From contig NC_049987.1 in NCBI RefSeq assembly GCF_000003815.2, positions 24,250,053 to 24,314,052 on the forward strand: a DNA stretch of 64,000 nucleotides, given 5' to 3'. Origin of the DNA: Branchiostoma floridae. Its lineage: Eukaryota; Chordata; Leptocardii; Amphioxiformes; Branchiostomatidae. The notes under the pieces were generated by a model that saw only the letters and a program-made list of their open reading frames with translations, was not told the origin of the DNA and did not search any database. Shown here in pieces: positions 1-14,146 of this stretch (position 1 is the first letter of the stretch; the number at the start of each line of letters is the position of its first letter). The translations under genes were made by a program, and so were the position numbers.

Positions 1-204
1 AGCATCAAAGTCGGGAGAACAAAAGTGGGCCTGTGACAGCAAAGTGCGCTGCAAATACGCCAGAATGCGACAAACAAGTCTGGGGTTAGAAAGTCAGCGC
101 GGAGACACAAGCGCTGGATATCGCATGACGACCTTTTCCTTCGTGCCAAATGTGGCCGAACAACATGGCGGTCCGACAGGGCGCTGTTGACAAACTTGTT
201 CCCC

Positions 205-872
205 TGGGAACTTCCCTTCTAGCGATCTACATTTGTAGGACGCTAGGATGAGTCCATCAATCAGAACGAAGTCTTGTTGTAGGTCTGTCAAACCGGCAGG
301 CTAAACAACTAAAAACAAGACCTTCTTGCACAGAAACCACAGCAAAGAAGCTGTCATACCGCTGTTCTAAGTGACAACAAACTGTCCAGAGATTGGCGGT
401 AAAAACGTGCAGACAGAACGCTAGAATAACCGAGGCCCTTCCAGCAATCTAGAACACTGGATTGCGTCTATCAATCAACACGAAGTCTTGTTGTAGGTCT
501 GTCAAACCGGCAGGCTAATCAATTAACAACAAGACCTTCTTGCACAAAAACCACAGCAAAGAACCTCTCATACCGCTGTTCTAAGTGACAACAAACTATC
601 CAAAGATCGGCGGTAGAAACGTGCAGGCATAATGCTGGGATAGCCGAGGCCTGGAAACTTCCCTTCCAGCGATCTAGAACACTGGATTGCGTCCATCAAT
701 CAAAACAAGGTCTTGTTGTATTTCTGTCAAACCGGCAGGCTAATCAATTAACAACAAGAACTTATCACACAAAAACAACAGCAAAGAACCCTGTTCTAAG
801 TGACAACAAACTGTCCCGAGATTGGCGGTATAAACGTGCAGACAGAACGCTGGAATAACCGAGGCCTGGAAA
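205..872. repeat. Three tandem units of about 215 bp
   Basis: Each unit contains TCAATCA, GTCTTGTTGTAGGTCTGTCA, AACCGGCAGGCTAA, CAAGACCTTCTTGCAC, CTGTTCTAAGTGACAACAAA, and ends CGAGGCC(TGGAAAC). Units start at about 205, 440 and 655. The array ends a few bases from the donor of the possible exon at 884-940. Open stretches in it (for example 94-291, minus) are by-products. Confidence 0.85.
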
Positions 873-883
873 CTGACTCCTAC

Positions 884-940
884 CTTGTACGCCGCCGCTA
901 TCCCTGTTCCCGCATCACTGCCGCTGTCCACGGATGCCAT
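884..940 (-). CDS. Possible first coding exon of a leftward gene
   Basis: On the minus strand, ATG in a good context (AAACATGG) opens MASVDSGSDAGTGIAAAYK and meets a strong donor (ACAAG|GTAGGAG) at 884/883. The sequence upstream of it (941-1250) is relatively CpG-rich. No second exon could be recognised; the intron is occupied by tandem repeats and the gene would leave the window at the left. The Ala/Gly/Ser-rich text has no recognisable family. Confidence 0.35.
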
Positions 941-1250
941 GTTTTCCCTTGCTCTACCTGACAGACTCTCCGAAAGGTCTGAACAGTACAGAAAGGAGCA
1001 TGTGTTCTCCGTCTGTCTCTCAAACGTTCTACAGACCCGTCACTAAGTAACGGCGATCAGGAGATCTCCCCTGTGGTCATATCGATGGAGGTGGACAATC
1101 TGGCGAGAACCGTGCGGCGAAAATTCCCGATTCAAGCGTTGCGATGGCCCCTGACAGCAGATAATGCTGCGGGCACGTCTGGGTGCTACGGGAGCTAAAA
1201 GCGCTGGGATCAGGTGTCGTGCATGGTTATAACAGCGAACAAAGCCCCAC

Positions 1251-4200
1251 TATAGGATCAGGGCTCGGTCTGGGGATCTTTCACATGCCTCGTCAGAACT
1301 CAGCTCAGGCCAAGGGAAAATAATGTGGTGTTTCTGATAACAGTCATGAAAAAATAGGGCTCGGTCGGTGCCGATTCTCTTTTCTTTATTTTAGGTTTCC
1401 GCTAATCTTTCAATTGCATCTGTAGATATGTGAAACTGAAAGGCATCAGGCACTGGTAGTTTCAACATCATTGGCTAGCAGTAATTGTATACAGAATGAT
1501 ACAAAATGCACATTAGACAATCACCTGTGTCAAGTAAACTGAAGAAAGAAGTTCACTACACATTCTTACGTGAATAGTTCAAAGTCATAAACTGTTGTAA
1601 ACAAAGTATGAAATACAGGAAGCCTACTTTGAATTTCATCGCAAAGATGTCAGATGGAAAACTTTATATCCCCTCCAATTAAAGCAAGCAGTCGACCCAA
1701 AAAAGGCTTGTGTCGGCAGGTTTTTGCTGGGGTCGGTCGTGTAACCTGAAACTTTTTGTCTGTGCCTAATGCACTACTGTGTGTGATACAGGTACTTAAT
1801 ACCAGCAAATACCCCGCCATTTCGCGGCGTGTCGGTTTGCCTAAGTTCTTTTAGAATCTTATGTTGAGTTCAGGTGTGCAGATTTTGATGGCTTAAGCCC
1901 GACTTAATGTGCCTTTGCGAGTGCACGCGTATTGTTCACAGGGGCTCAGCCATGCTAATCGCCTGTGGGCTCAACACATGAATGGGACTAAATGGAAATT
2001 ATATGCCGCTTTAACCGGACTTCCACACAAATTTCCGCTAAGTCGATTAGGGCTATGCGAATTCCTCCCCGGACAATTCGGATTATCTGGGTCTTCCAGA
2101 AATTTCCGGCGGACAATGGTGCTTGAAATGTGACGGCATGGGGCTAGCTTACGACGAGGTGTGACAGGTATTCGAAGAGTCAACACCCAGTCAAAACTCT
2201 AACTACTGGAAAGCTTTATTTAGGCACCTCCCCAAACTTTTTCTCACCCAAAGCTAATGAAGAATATACTGGGCCAATTATACCCGAGCCAAGACGTCTT
2301 GTTTTCTCACACGACAGAAAAACTGCGCAGCGAAGAAAAGCTGAACACCGCACTGCCTTCATCAGCACATAGCTTGTCTGCGCAAATGTTGTCAAAACAA
2401 ATAAGGGAGCCCAGATTCTAAGGAGAGTTGAGACGAGCGCCTTAATCCTGGAGGCAAATGGACGTGAGAATCCTACAGAGTCGGGCAACAACGAAGTTGT
2501 TCTTGAAGATTGGGGGCAGGAGTCGAGACTTACGGACAAAAACTGAGCGTGTTAGGTTAGCCAGGGATCGCTGGAGTCCATTCAGATTGGGCTGAACTCT
2601 CTGACCCCGACGTTTCAACAGCATGTGCGAACAAACCTGTTCAGGAAGCTGGATAATCCATCAAAGGGGTGAAAGAGCACTCAAACAAGCTCTAGGTGTT
2701 TGGCAGAGTGGTATCGAGAAGCCATGATATAGACTACGTAAGGCAAAGCCTTGGTTTCACCAACGATCGCTGCTCAAAACTGTTGACGTGATTTGTAAAC
2801 ACCCAAAGCCTGGCTTTGGCGTGCTCACAAAGATCAACTAACAACCGGAATAAAAGAAATGTCTGCAGTGAAAGTAACAAGGGATAACCCACGGTTCACG
2901 GGCAGGGAAAGAGAAGCGGTTATAGCGTAATCGTCGAGTTCAACTCACGGGAAGGCCCTTGTAGAGCAAGCGATCCCCTTCCCCAACTTCCATGGTGTCA
3001 AGAATTAACGAACGCAGCCGCCGGACGATTCGGTGATGAAGTTGATGTTTTTGCAAAGCACGTTTTCCACCGACAAATAAGAAACTTGATCTTGGTGGTA
3101 GGTAGAAGGTGTATACACTTGCCATGTACCACCACTGTTTAGCCCTGAACTCTGAGTCATAGTCACGCACACCTCCCGTTTTACCCAGACCAGCTGAAGC
3201 ACCTGTCAGGCCATCAGGCTGTAAAACTTTATAACAGGACGCAGGAACATTACATGTAACACTACAGGTAAACATGTGGAGAGGTTCCTCAAACACGACC
3301 CCACATATATAACGAGCAATACGTCGTCCACCTGTCTACTTTTCAAAGCTGCCGCCGCAGACTTTTACAACTGTGGCTGTTCAGCACTAAATTTTATACC
3401 CAGGAAATACAATTGTGCACAGAGTGTATGAAGTGTTGAATAGTCCATATATGTCCCGCACTGGCATTCTCCTGTTCTTTAATTGAAGGGTGAAATATTT
3501 CTCTATTCTTGACCTCGCTTGGCCATATGGATCAAATTCAGTGGATCTGTGGGCCTAAGTTCGATCCTAGGTTAGACCTCAGCTCGGACATGTTTTAAGG
3601 TATTGCATTCATCATTTCAGATGGTGACGTAAAGCCGGTAGTTCTGTGTATCAGGGAGCTTCAGGCGTAAGCCTTAATCATAAAACGTCCGCACTTAAAG
3701 AACCCAACACACTCATCGAGGTGACTCGGTGTACTTTGCCAAAATATAAAAACATGAGCTGTTGCAAACCCGCATTGCACTACGACTAGCTACATTAAGT
3801 GTACTTGGAAAAGCTTCATGCTTCACCTGAATTGAGGATGTCTGCTTCACTTAACTACTCAGCTATTGACATTCCCCCGTTCTTCACCTTTCCCAGTGAT
3901 ATATTATCCACACCGAGGGAGACCTGTAACAGCCTCACACGGCCAGGCACATGACAGGTATGTGGCACCGACGTGGCGCAGCCAAGGTGAGCGATCGTAT
4001 CAGGACCAATGAGACAGGGTATCATAAAGAAAAGAACTATTTGAAGAGGACAGCAAATTCCGACCAAATTTCTTCACGTTCACTAACAAAAACAAAACAA
4101 TTCTCCTTCAGAATCTAAAGTTATTGATAAACTTTAAGTTATTTCTATAACACACAAATTTGAGTCAATAAACTGTAGCCTCTGAAGATGAATTTAGTCC

Positions 4201-5690
4201 CAAATTCTACAAACTGAGGAAAATACAAATTTTGTACTTTATGACTCAGAGGAGCTGTTCATTATTCTACAGTTTCATGACAAAAACAGTAATTGTTCCG
4301 TTATTTAAACATTGATTTTTGAGGCCTTCAGTGGCTAATATTGATCGACTTGTACTAACTTGTTACTGGGTAACTACAGTACTAGTGCAGACATTGCCAT
4401 ATTGTTAAACATTCTTCAGGAATACATTGTGTAGGACTCCAAACAACTTCCAAGAAACAGTTACCAAAACAGGATGACACTGGTATACAGATATACATGA
4501 CTGTACTCAGTGTAAGATAGCTCCAGAGATTATATAGATCATAGATGACAATGTCAGTACCTATGCTAAAGATATCCCTCAGATAGGACTTAAATGAATG
4601 GAAAAGAATAGGGGTCCTTCCCAGTGTGAGTGGATCATATACTATAGATATGTTCGGATATGCAGCTTGACTCTTCAGTACAAACCTGGTGTTATGCAGT
4701 TTACCAGGTGTGCTATAATACAGACAAACAAACAAACATTACAGTAACTATATTCCAGAATAAGGTATTACTACACTGTAAGTCTTAAGGCATATTTACC
4801 TTAAAGGCATCTAGTTTAAGTACTTCTCAAGTCCCAACTTTCTGATTCACCTGAACAGGAACTTGCTTGGTAGATCTAACAGATAACACATTGTAGCCAA
4901 AGTATGAAGAAGACCCATTAAGACATTCGATATCTTGGTAATTACTATTCGGAGCACACGTGTTCATAACTTCGAGCTCCGTGGCTCAACATTAGGGGGC
5001 GTGTCTTACCAAGTTAAGTGGCCTCCAGACAAACAGGTATGGCAGGAATTTCTCCATTGTTCTTGACCCTAATATGCCTTATTGACGAACAACTGGCTTC
5101 GTTTTGTTCAAGCAAACTGCACCGAACAATGGCAACATGCCCCCAAAGGTCTGTACCATTCAAGCTGAATAATAAACACTCGTTTCACATATCTGCTTTT
5201 ACGAATATGGACTAAGAATAGACTGCAATTTGAAGGAAACAAACCTAAGTGTTTGAAACACATTGTCTAAACCAAAAAGGTTGCAGACAACACAGGCCTG
5301 GAAAGGGGGCGTGTGATGAAAACAACTGACAAGCACTGTTTAGAACCTCCATATCAAAATTAATGGACTTACAAACACACAGAAATATCACCAGGGATTT
5401 ACACACAGCTATTAAGTAGCCTATTTTTGCAGATCTTTATTCTGGCTTTGGATAACTTGGATAAACCAATAAACTTCAAAGCAAATGCACAAAATTTCTG
5501 TATAAAGATGCACAAGAACCTCCTGAAAATATACACCTGCTCGAAGCTTATATCTTATCACACCTGTCCAGTAAATCACCTTCTATTTACCTGTTTCACA
5601 GCCCTTAAGAACCTTCTACACACCTGTGCAAGGTAATAAACACCAATTTACAAAATATACATGTGCCTAATACCTGAAATACATGCACAC
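1251..5690. other. No gene recognised; sparse repeat fragments
   Basis: AT-rich sequence with several open stretches of 60-118 codons on the minus strand (for example 2216-2539, 2940-3296, 4382-4735), in competing frames and without family resemblance. A SINE-like phrase GGGTCCTTCCCAGTGTGAGT occurs near 4610. No tRNA, rRNA or convincing exon. Confidence 0.4.
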
Positions 5691-5705
5691 CTGTGGCCCT
5701 ATCTG

Positions 5706-6101
5706 TAGAGCTGTGTACCTAAGCAAATTTCAGGTACAGGTACAGGTACAGGTACACTGGTTTAGGTACAGGTCCGGACCTGAACATGTACCTAAAAGTT
5801 CATGTAAGTTAAACATGTAGCTATGTCTTTTTTTAGTGATAATTGTCATCATTGTATGGGGAATTCCACATTTGAACCTCAAAACAAGTTTTCTTAAGTT
5901 TTAACTGTAAGTAAGTTAGATTATTATGATTGTCACTGCTGATTTAGCATTTACTTATCCAGTAGTCTTAAAAAGTGGTGTCCACTAGTGATTTAGCTAG
6001 TTTATGTACAGGCACAGGTACACAGGTGCTTAGGTCCGGACCTGTACCTAAACAAGTTTTTAGGTACAGTACATGTACGGGTATTCAGGTACACAGCCCT
6101 A
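5706..6101. mobile_element. About 396-bp hAT-like element rich in GGTACA repeats
   Basis: The ends TAGAGCTGTGTACCTAAG and TTCAGGTACACAGCCCTA are imperfect inverted repeats, flanked by 8-bp CCTATCTG / CCTATTGG (6 of 8 match). Near each end is a GGTCCGGACC palindrome within ACAGGTACAGGTACAGG runs. No ORF. Confidence 0.7.
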
Positions 6102-6109
6102 CCTATTGG

Positions 6110-9100
6110 TCCTGCCAGGTGCCATAGCAGGCATTGCCATCCATCACATCATAACTCTTCATTACCATATTTTTAATACTCTAATTAAGAGTTGAAAGCA
6201 CACACAAATTTAGCTTCCAGTTTTCTTTTAAAGATTGCTTCAAACACTTATTAAACAGAATTCATTGCAATGTTGGTGAATAAAACTGGGAGGAAAAATA
6301 TGCAAATTTCATACTAGATCAGTTTCTTTAAGTTAAGGTACAGTGTGCATGGGCAACTTGGTGACTCTTCTTTCATCATGGTTCAAGTCTAACTCATTAA
6401 CAGAGCAATTTTTCACAGACGTTCTCTTTCAAAGAATAGTTAACAATCTCATGGTGCAAGTCTACAAACTATGGCTTACATGACGGCATGATCATTGCAT
6501 GCCAATACAGCTTCGTTAGTCAGAGTGTACATGAAAGCATCATGAAAGCACGACACATTAGAAAAACAGTCTGCCACATGTGGAAAAGCACATAAGGAAA
6601 GGGCAATACACACCTACGAATCCAGGCATTTTGCCTAACAGGTGTAGTGTGGCTTCCCAGTAATGAAGCGAGGCGCTGGTATTTTGGGTTCCAAGATGGC
6701 TTCCTCGTCCGATGAATCAAATCCTCTCCCTCACGCCTCATTGCTGTCATAACGAGCAGGCACAGATGTCACAATTTCTTGCAAAAAACGAGAGTCTACA
6801 ATGCGTAATGAGCATTTTCACACACAGAAACGAAGCACGGAAATCTGCCATAGTCCGCACGCACGATAACCGTTCGTAAAACGACCTCAATGGAAAAGAG
6901 AAGAACTCAAACTGACACGCACTCTCTCAGAGAATGCCGGGACGCTACTCACCAGAACAATGCGTAACTCGAGAGAAGACACTGGTCCCCAGGGGAGCAC
7001 CAACACAATGACACCTTTGTCCGTCCCCTTCCCGCCCTGACAGGTGTATATACCTGAACAATAGGCAGGTGACAAGGACCTGGTTATTGACGATACAGAG
7101 GTCCCTTTCAGCCGGCATGTCAAAAGTTCATTCGAGGATTCTCCTATTAGTGATACGTGCCTGGGCACACTGAATGATGTGGACTGTTGCGCAATGTCAC
7201 TGCAAAGTATGGTTTATATCGGATTCCTAATACCAATTAACTAAGAATGCGAAGTACAACCAAAGCTACAGTAACTGTTCTTTTAGGAATGCCAGATTCA
7301 TGTTTGTACAAACTGACACACATAGAGTAATTCACTGTGTCCTATATTAATACCTAGAAATTAAGTTGTGTGACAGTACTAACAAAGAAAAAACATCCCC
7401 ACACACAAAGATAATGGAATATTGCGCAATTTCACTGCAAAGTATGGTATATCTAAACCTATACCTACATTGTATCAATTGACCTGTATCTGTTGGGACC
7501 AAGCTAGACTTTCCTTCCTCAAGGCCCTATCAAGCATTACTTTGTCTAATTTATATAATTTTTTAATGAAATAGCCAAAGGGTCAAAATGTTACTTCTGC
7601 AAAGCACTCGAATTCTTGCTTCCATAGGTCAAATACATTTTCCAAAAACTATTTCTTTATACCATATATTGTTAAGAATGACTAAGAATCATTAATTGTT
7701 TTGTCGGCAATGAGAGATTCCCGATTTAATCAAAACTGCTACAGTCCCATCAATATACATTTATAATACAGAAAGTTGTTGATAGTTACAACGAGAATAG
7801 ATAACAATCTCAGTATTTAAAAAATGACTGTAGAATAGCGTCGAAACATTTTACAGTCCGACCTACACTCAACCTTGTACTAAATGTTTTGTTGTACAAT
7901 TGTTCTATAAGGAAAAGTTAATTGATGGTATGGTAACCTTTCAATATCATTAAAAATGCAACAGTGACTGCCTACAGGCAAATGATTATAATGGGCTTTT
8001 TAAGACAATGTTTCCAGCACAAAATGTCTGTTTTTGTTCCTTTACTTTTAGGCAAACAACTGATTCTAGCAGCCCTGTTCTAAGTAAACCTTTGAGGCCT
8101 TAAGTACATATTACGAAAGTTACAAACCACAACTTGCTTTACGGGTAAGATTTAACATACTGCCTACAGACTGTAAAACCCTAATTTAGATGAATATTAG
8201 TGTCGTTACATTCCAAGGTCTAATCTTTACAACCCGTGACAAAAGGAACCATTAAAGTCGTCCTTGCCTGGCCTCTAATGATAATCTCTACCCCTTAACA
8301 ATGAACGATTGTGGTTACAAGACTACTGGCCTACACCTCAACAGCACTTCACATAAATCAATATGCAGTGGACTGAGCACAGACGAACTAGAAACCACAC
8401 AAAACTGACATTTTAGTTGTTGTACATATACATTTCTTAAACCCCTAACTTACTTCAAAGACTGAAGCACCTTTTTTAAGGAATAAAGTAATAACTTGCG
8501 ATATGCGAAATCACAACAATTAGTATGGATTTTGTGAACCCACTTGACAGAGCCACATGGAGGCACGGTGTGAAGACTAGCCGACTGCTGCCTACCCATG
8601 TCAGGGACCCCAGCAGCAGTATAATCAAATACTGGATACTATTACTAATGGATAATTATGTAATGCAAAATCTAAGACACGTGTGTCTGACAATCTTTTC
8701 AAGAATCAAGATAAAAGAAATGAGCAAAACTTTCGAGGCTTAGAAGACAACAAGTTACATTCTGTGCACTGATTGGATCAGTTGACATAGTCTATCATTA
8801 TGTCAATGTAATGACTACTCCGAGTTACAGATAATTACAGCACTTGTAAGCTGACTGCTGACTCTTAAGTATCACAGTTTGTTATACTGCAAAATATAGT
8901 ACAAAAGAAACGTTCCTTGGATAAACAGATCTGCAGAAAAACACTTAGTTCCTATAATAGCTCGACATGAGTAAGAAACCAATAGGGCAAGGGGAAATTA
9001 TCACTCATGTCGGTCATGGGACATGTTACACACCTGTGCAGCAAGGTGTTACGACATTTTACATTCTTCAAATTCATGAATGTTAGCAAATGTACTGAAT

Positions 9101-9310
9101 GAAGTACTATCTGTTGTCTACAATGAGCTGTTTCCAAATGTCTAAATCACTGAAATCTACAATGTCTGAATTCCTCACCTTCCTTCGCCATTGTTGAAGG
9201 GTCTCGTCCACACACAACAATGTGACACATTTCACCTGTGCGTCCGTCACAATTGTGGTCTCCCCTGATACACATCTCTCCCCTCACAGGGCTGCCTGAG
9301 ACTTGGGTGC
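6110..9310. other. No gene recognised
   Basis: AT-rich with scattered short open stretches. At about 8570-8630 is a repeat shared (reverse orientation) with 61.1 kb. The duplicated phrase TTGCGCAAT(G/T)TCACTGCAAAGTATGG occurs near 7187 and 7421. Nothing else is supported. Confidence 0.4.
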
Positions 9311-9318
9311 CTTCCAAG

Positions 9319-9532
9319 AGGGTCTGCATGGGGGGTTTCCACCACGCTTTACTCTGACTCCAGAAGAACCCCATATATTAATAATACAAACTACACTAAA
9401 ATCGAGAAAGCCAGTTACAGATTTAGAATATTTGATTGTGATGCAAAGTAGGCCAATAAGACAACTTTACACACAGGTAGACGAAATTCAAGAAATCAAA
9501 GTACGGAAATTTTAGGGACACACAGACCCTCT
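9319..9532. mobile_element. AGGGTCTGCATG-ended miniature element, diverged copy
   Basis: It starts AGGGTCTGCATGGGGGGTTT and ends CACAGACCCTCT. Interior phrases (CAGAAGAACCCC, AAATCGAGAAAG) are diverged forms of those at 14147 and 18271. Confidence 0.65.
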
Positions 9533-10324
9533 TGTAAATGACAGTTATGCCTTAGGCAGGACGGTAAGGGTCACAGCCTTCCAGTACTATGTAGGGGGTG
9601 TATGCATGTCAGCTTATTAACGAGACTGCCTCATCTGGTATGGCCCCGCCCCCTGGACTAATTAACCACCGCAAACGAGCTTCTGTCTGTGACAACATGA
9701 TGACTGGACGGATCGAGAACTCACCGAATACCAGGGGGAGGCATTGCCATTCTGTTGTCCATAGATCAACTAGACGGAGTTCTAAAGAGGATATATCTCT
9801 GTCACCGGTGCTAATTTGTCATAGGCTAAAATCTGGTTCAATGAACATGCAATGTTTGATGTATAGGACCATTCTATGTAACGTCCCTTCTTGTAGACTC
9901 TCCAATATCAGTAATGCTGCCTGAGAGTCTGTGTAATGTACTTTGTCACATTTGCTAATAAAGAAATAAATAGGTCCACTTACACCTCCGAGTCTGGACA
10001 TATTCCGGACCTTTTTTTTGTTTTACAGTTTTCGCCAGTAATCATGGAACATTGAGATCCCACCTCTTAAGAAAATGTTGGGAAGACTGGCAATACATAC
10101 ATCTTGGGTAAGTAGTATGGATCCTGTCATGAGTCTCCGTATCTGCAACAAGCAAGCCAACCAGTCTATATGTCTGAGGTAGATTTTGACTTTGATAAAC
10201 ATGCGGCCTTTTAAGTCATTTTACGTAGATTAATTGGAAAGCAATAAAGAGCTTGAGATTTGCTGACCTTGCCCAACACATTACTGTTGTACAACATCAA
10301 ATACATGTAGCCTTGGCTGATTGA

Positions 10325-10605
10325 GTTGCCAGGCTAGCACACACAAGAACAACATGTCATGGGACCCAGTTCAAGTCCTAGCATTCCTGGCTAGATGTCC
10401 TTGTCAAAGGCAGTTCTTTAAACAACTTCCTCACTCCACCCAGCCAGGTGTAAAAATGAGTATCTGACTTCAGTTGGGGAGGTACAAGGCAGTGGAATGA
10501 GAGGGTTGGGTAACAGTTGCACCTTCCAATACTGTACCAATAGACATACTGTAGTGGATAACAACTGCTCCCTAGTAACAGCCTCGAAAATGGCTATGGT
10601 AGTCT
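10325..10605 (+). mobile_element. SINE family B copy
   Basis: The head GGGACCCAGTTCAAGTCCT (B-box-like) is followed by TTCCTCACTCCACCCAGCC AGGTGTAAAAATGAGTA, GAGAGGGTTGGG, and GATAACAACTGCTCCCTAG. Related copies are at 17285-17440 (-), 17715-17935, 31250-31420, 36473-36600, 43060-43300 (-) and 47740-48080. Confidence 0.65.
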
Positions 10606-11439
10606 AGCTTTTAGTTTATCTTTTGACCATACTGTAAAATGAGCAGACAAGTATACTTTGGCCATTTTATTTAGATTGATTGCAAAACCATGAAGACCTT
10701 TACAGTCTCTGACCTTGCCCAACCCATTTCTGTGTACATACAGTTGTGTAACATTGCTCAGAGTGGATGTGTATGTACATGTACACATGTGTGTGTTCAT
10801 CAGAGGGCAACGACCTCACCTGAACCCTCTGGCTTATCAGAGGTAAATATTTTCAGTCAACGCCCAACTCAGCCCAACCCTCTCAGTAATGTTACAAATA
10901 TGCCGTTCCTTTGTATTGAATTGTTCTGCCAGTTCATTCTAGCAACACTGAGAAAGAGTGAAGGATGTCACTGGAAAAGTCCGGAAGTAAATCTCCGTTT
11001 TACATCCAGTTGTATGAATTGAATTGTATTTGAACATTGTATACCTGGATACAGGCTTTTAGCTAGGATTTTATAATAGGGAGTCCAAACTTACTGGTGA
11101 GTCGCGGTAAGTGACTATTGTAGGGGGGTCCGGGGGCATCCACCTTCCATGGTGCAGAGTTTTTGATGATTTTAAGTTAAAACAGTGCATTCTAAGGTAT
11201 CCCAAGTGGCAAAAATACTGTTACAGAGGTCACAGTACAAGATTGTGACCACAGATGACCTGGTAGCATCCCTGGTCAATCAGAATTTCATTCTTGTCAA
11301 GGATTTTCTCCCCAGTATAAGGGCGTCCAGGGGCATCAAATTTCTTGTTATTCTAAGAAAAGTGCGTCCAGATGACGCGTTGACGCATGCCTGGCTAAAA
11401 GCCTGCCTGGATATCAAACCTTCATAAACGTAATACTGC

Positions 11440-11705
11440 TGTTCTTGCAATTGTTTCCTTGCTGTTTCTGTGGCAGGGTACATTTTTACAGGAAGGGGTT
11501 ACCAGCCCTTCCCATCAACAGACAACATGCTCAACGCACCTTCTTCAACATAAGACCCACATTTTACGTCCCTTCCCAAAGAAAGACAGGTGCAGCCCTA
11601 ACCGAGATGCCCAACCCAGGATTGAAGGTCTCCCAGTTACCAACTAACTGGAACCAGGAGCTCCACTGTGAAGCTGCACCAGTTGAGCTACAAGGACACA
11701 CCTGC
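11440..11705 (-). mobile_element. SINE family A, full-length minus copy
   Basis: On the minus strand the head GTAGCTCAACTGGTGCAG is followed by GGGTTGGGCATCTCGGTTAG GGCTG, the AAATGTGGGTC body, and a tail reaching GGTAACCCCTTCCTG and CAGAAACAGCAAGGAAAC. Open stretches in it are shadows. Confidence 0.75.
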
Positions 11706-11819
11706 CCTCTATCTTCACACCTGTATCCTCACCTGTTCACAGGTGTATCACAGGTGTATCAGACTTCTCATCAGCATAATGACAGAGAAGGAAAATACCT
11801 GAAGTCATAGATAGCTTAA

Positions 11820-14140
11820 TGACACATCATATGGTACCTTAATGAGTAGATGGCATGTATGGTATCAAAAGGAAATTCTGTTTATTTGTGTTATTTAACA
11901 TTCAGCCATCTGACTGAACTAAGTCTCTTGTGTTAGGTTAAACAAACAAAAATAAAACATAAATCCCAATCAGAACAGACAGGCTTTTCTGCAACAATTT
12001 TTCTTAAAATGCTTGACATGTGACATTTCTTTTTTATATTTCAACAAGCAAAACAAGTTGACCATTGAACACACAGACACCTATAGCCCCAGGTTACTCT
12101 GTTTGGCTCGGGGGTATTTTTTTACCCGGCCTGTAGCAGCGGCCAGTTTCTGTCAGCCTGTCAGCCAGCCTTTTGAGTTATTGCCGACCAAGGAGTGATA
12201 TAACAGAAACCAAGTTGTAGATCTGAAATTCCCTGGCCTTCGCTAAAACGAACTGGATGGGTGGGCAACACTCCCAGCACCGTAGAGATAGCCGTGAGGT
12301 CCCAGTGGTATCAGGCTAACAGGCTAACACTAACAGGTACATGTACTAAGCAGCTACACTCACAAGTTGTTCTCTCTCTAACAATGCTTGACCCATGATT
12401 GCAGCGATCTGCGAGTAGATAAGACATGTTATCATGCATGGGACTTGTGCTGTGTGTAACCTGTGCTGTGTTGTACTATTCGTAAGCAGGTGAAACGTCG
12501 AGTACTTACTTGACATTTCGAAGTGTTTGCTCGCTAACAGGTAGGTCAAAGGTCAATTGAGCAACCCTTAGATCCAGAGGATATTGGCATTTTCTTGTCT
12601 GTGAGCAAGTTTGGGTTACCAAAGTAGGCAAATAAATTCCTATTGTATCATTTTTCAAGCTATTAATTCAGAAGCTTGTCATCAAGAAAGCTCTTACATG
12701 TAGATCTGATTACTTTTTGCTTGTAATAAAAAAAGTAAAGCAGACCAAACTCAAAACGTAATGCTTTTTTGCTAGCTATAGCTTTGGCTTTGCTACGGCT
12801 GACATTTTGAGTATTTGGGGGTCAACCTTATTCTTCTTGATATGTGTTTTGGGTTCTTTTATATGCAGAGGTTTGATACTTGAGGCTTGCACCTGAAGCT
12901 CTCTCATACACTTGGTCGCCAGCTTTATGACACCATCCAAAATGACTAACTGCAATCCCTTACAACATGTGTAAGCTGGGGACCATTAGAAATTACAGAT
13001 TGTAGATAGAGTATTTTTTCTTTGCATTCTGATAAATTAATACAGGAAAATCCTCAGGGTTAAGGTTTGAGGCTAGGGTTAACAGGATCATGAGGTGTTA
13101 TTTACAACTTTGCCACCTGAAGGGAACATCCTACCAATAGCCTCTGCTTTACCATAATTTCTTTGATAAGTTGTCAGTGACTGATGTGATCATTTTGTGT
13201 TACTTAAATCCACTTTTCACTTATGTCTATGTCTACTGTTCATCTAGATCAAACAAACATGCCCAACTCTGCACCCTTTGTGGTGTTTGTTTTGCTACAC
13301 AAGACGGAGTGACGAGGAATTCCTGACATGGTCGTGTTTCAATTAGACCTGAACATGTTTACAGAGCGCCCCCATCTAACATCTTTAGACTCAGTACTAC
13401 ACGCACTTTTCTTCAACATGTTTATTACTATAGGGGCTTTTCAACCTTGACTTTTCTGTATTAAAATCAATCCTTATTTTTCTTCAAACAGCAGGTGCTG
13501 TTTTCTCATCATGATTCTTTCTTGATAACAAGGTACATTGTAGTCTTAAAATGAATAAAGTTATTAAATAAGTTAAAAACTCTTAGTCTTACTTTTGTCA
13601 TGTTTGTGATCTTGCAGTATAGGAAAAGAATATAGAACTTTTCGTTTGACAAAAGCAAAGGCATGGAAATTACTAGTAGTAATAAGATATGCAAAATGTA
13701 TTTGAAACTTTTGCAAAATGGCATTTTTTTGTGTGAAACAAAAAGTACAATTTTAAAGAAAGTGATGACAAGACTGAGTGTATTACAGAAGATGTGTCTT
13801 TGCTTACAACATTGCCAAAGTTTTCCTGCCCTGAACTAAAACAATGCCTCCTGTATTTCTACAAGGCCAGCGATACCCTACCTGGCAGGAATTTCAGCTA
13901 TGCCACGGCCTACCCCCATTGGCTATCACCTTACCTCACGGTAGGGCAGACAGCGAGAGCCCTGGCTAACTAGCCTCTCCCAGGCTCCATGGGTCGCCGG
14001 AAAAATGGTAGTAATTGGCCAAATAAGACACTGAAAACAAGCCAGAGGAGTTAGCTGGCCAGGGAGCACAGTTTGCGGCTTACTCCTCCAGCTTGTTTTC
14101 TGTCTTGTTTGGCCGATTTCTACTATTTTTCCAGCAACCT
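11820..14140. other. No gene recognised
   Basis: AT-rich sequence with simple A/T runs and no repeat I could pair elsewhere in the window, apart from the start of the 14.1-kb element. There are no open stretches with coding character. Confidence 0.4.
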
Positions 14141-14146
14141 GTGGAT

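Noticed and set aside
2216-3296. Minus-strand frames of 107 and 118 codons
   Set aside because: No family resemblance, no supporting splice structure, and a second frame is open over the same bases.
9819-10001. Minus-strand frame with TDSQAALLIL, like an RNase H motif of a retrotransposon
   Set aside because: Only about 45 residues, no other RT or RNase H motifs nearby, and part of the sequence (CAAATGTGACAAAGTACATT) recurs at 59.64 kb as a repeat. Too weak to call.
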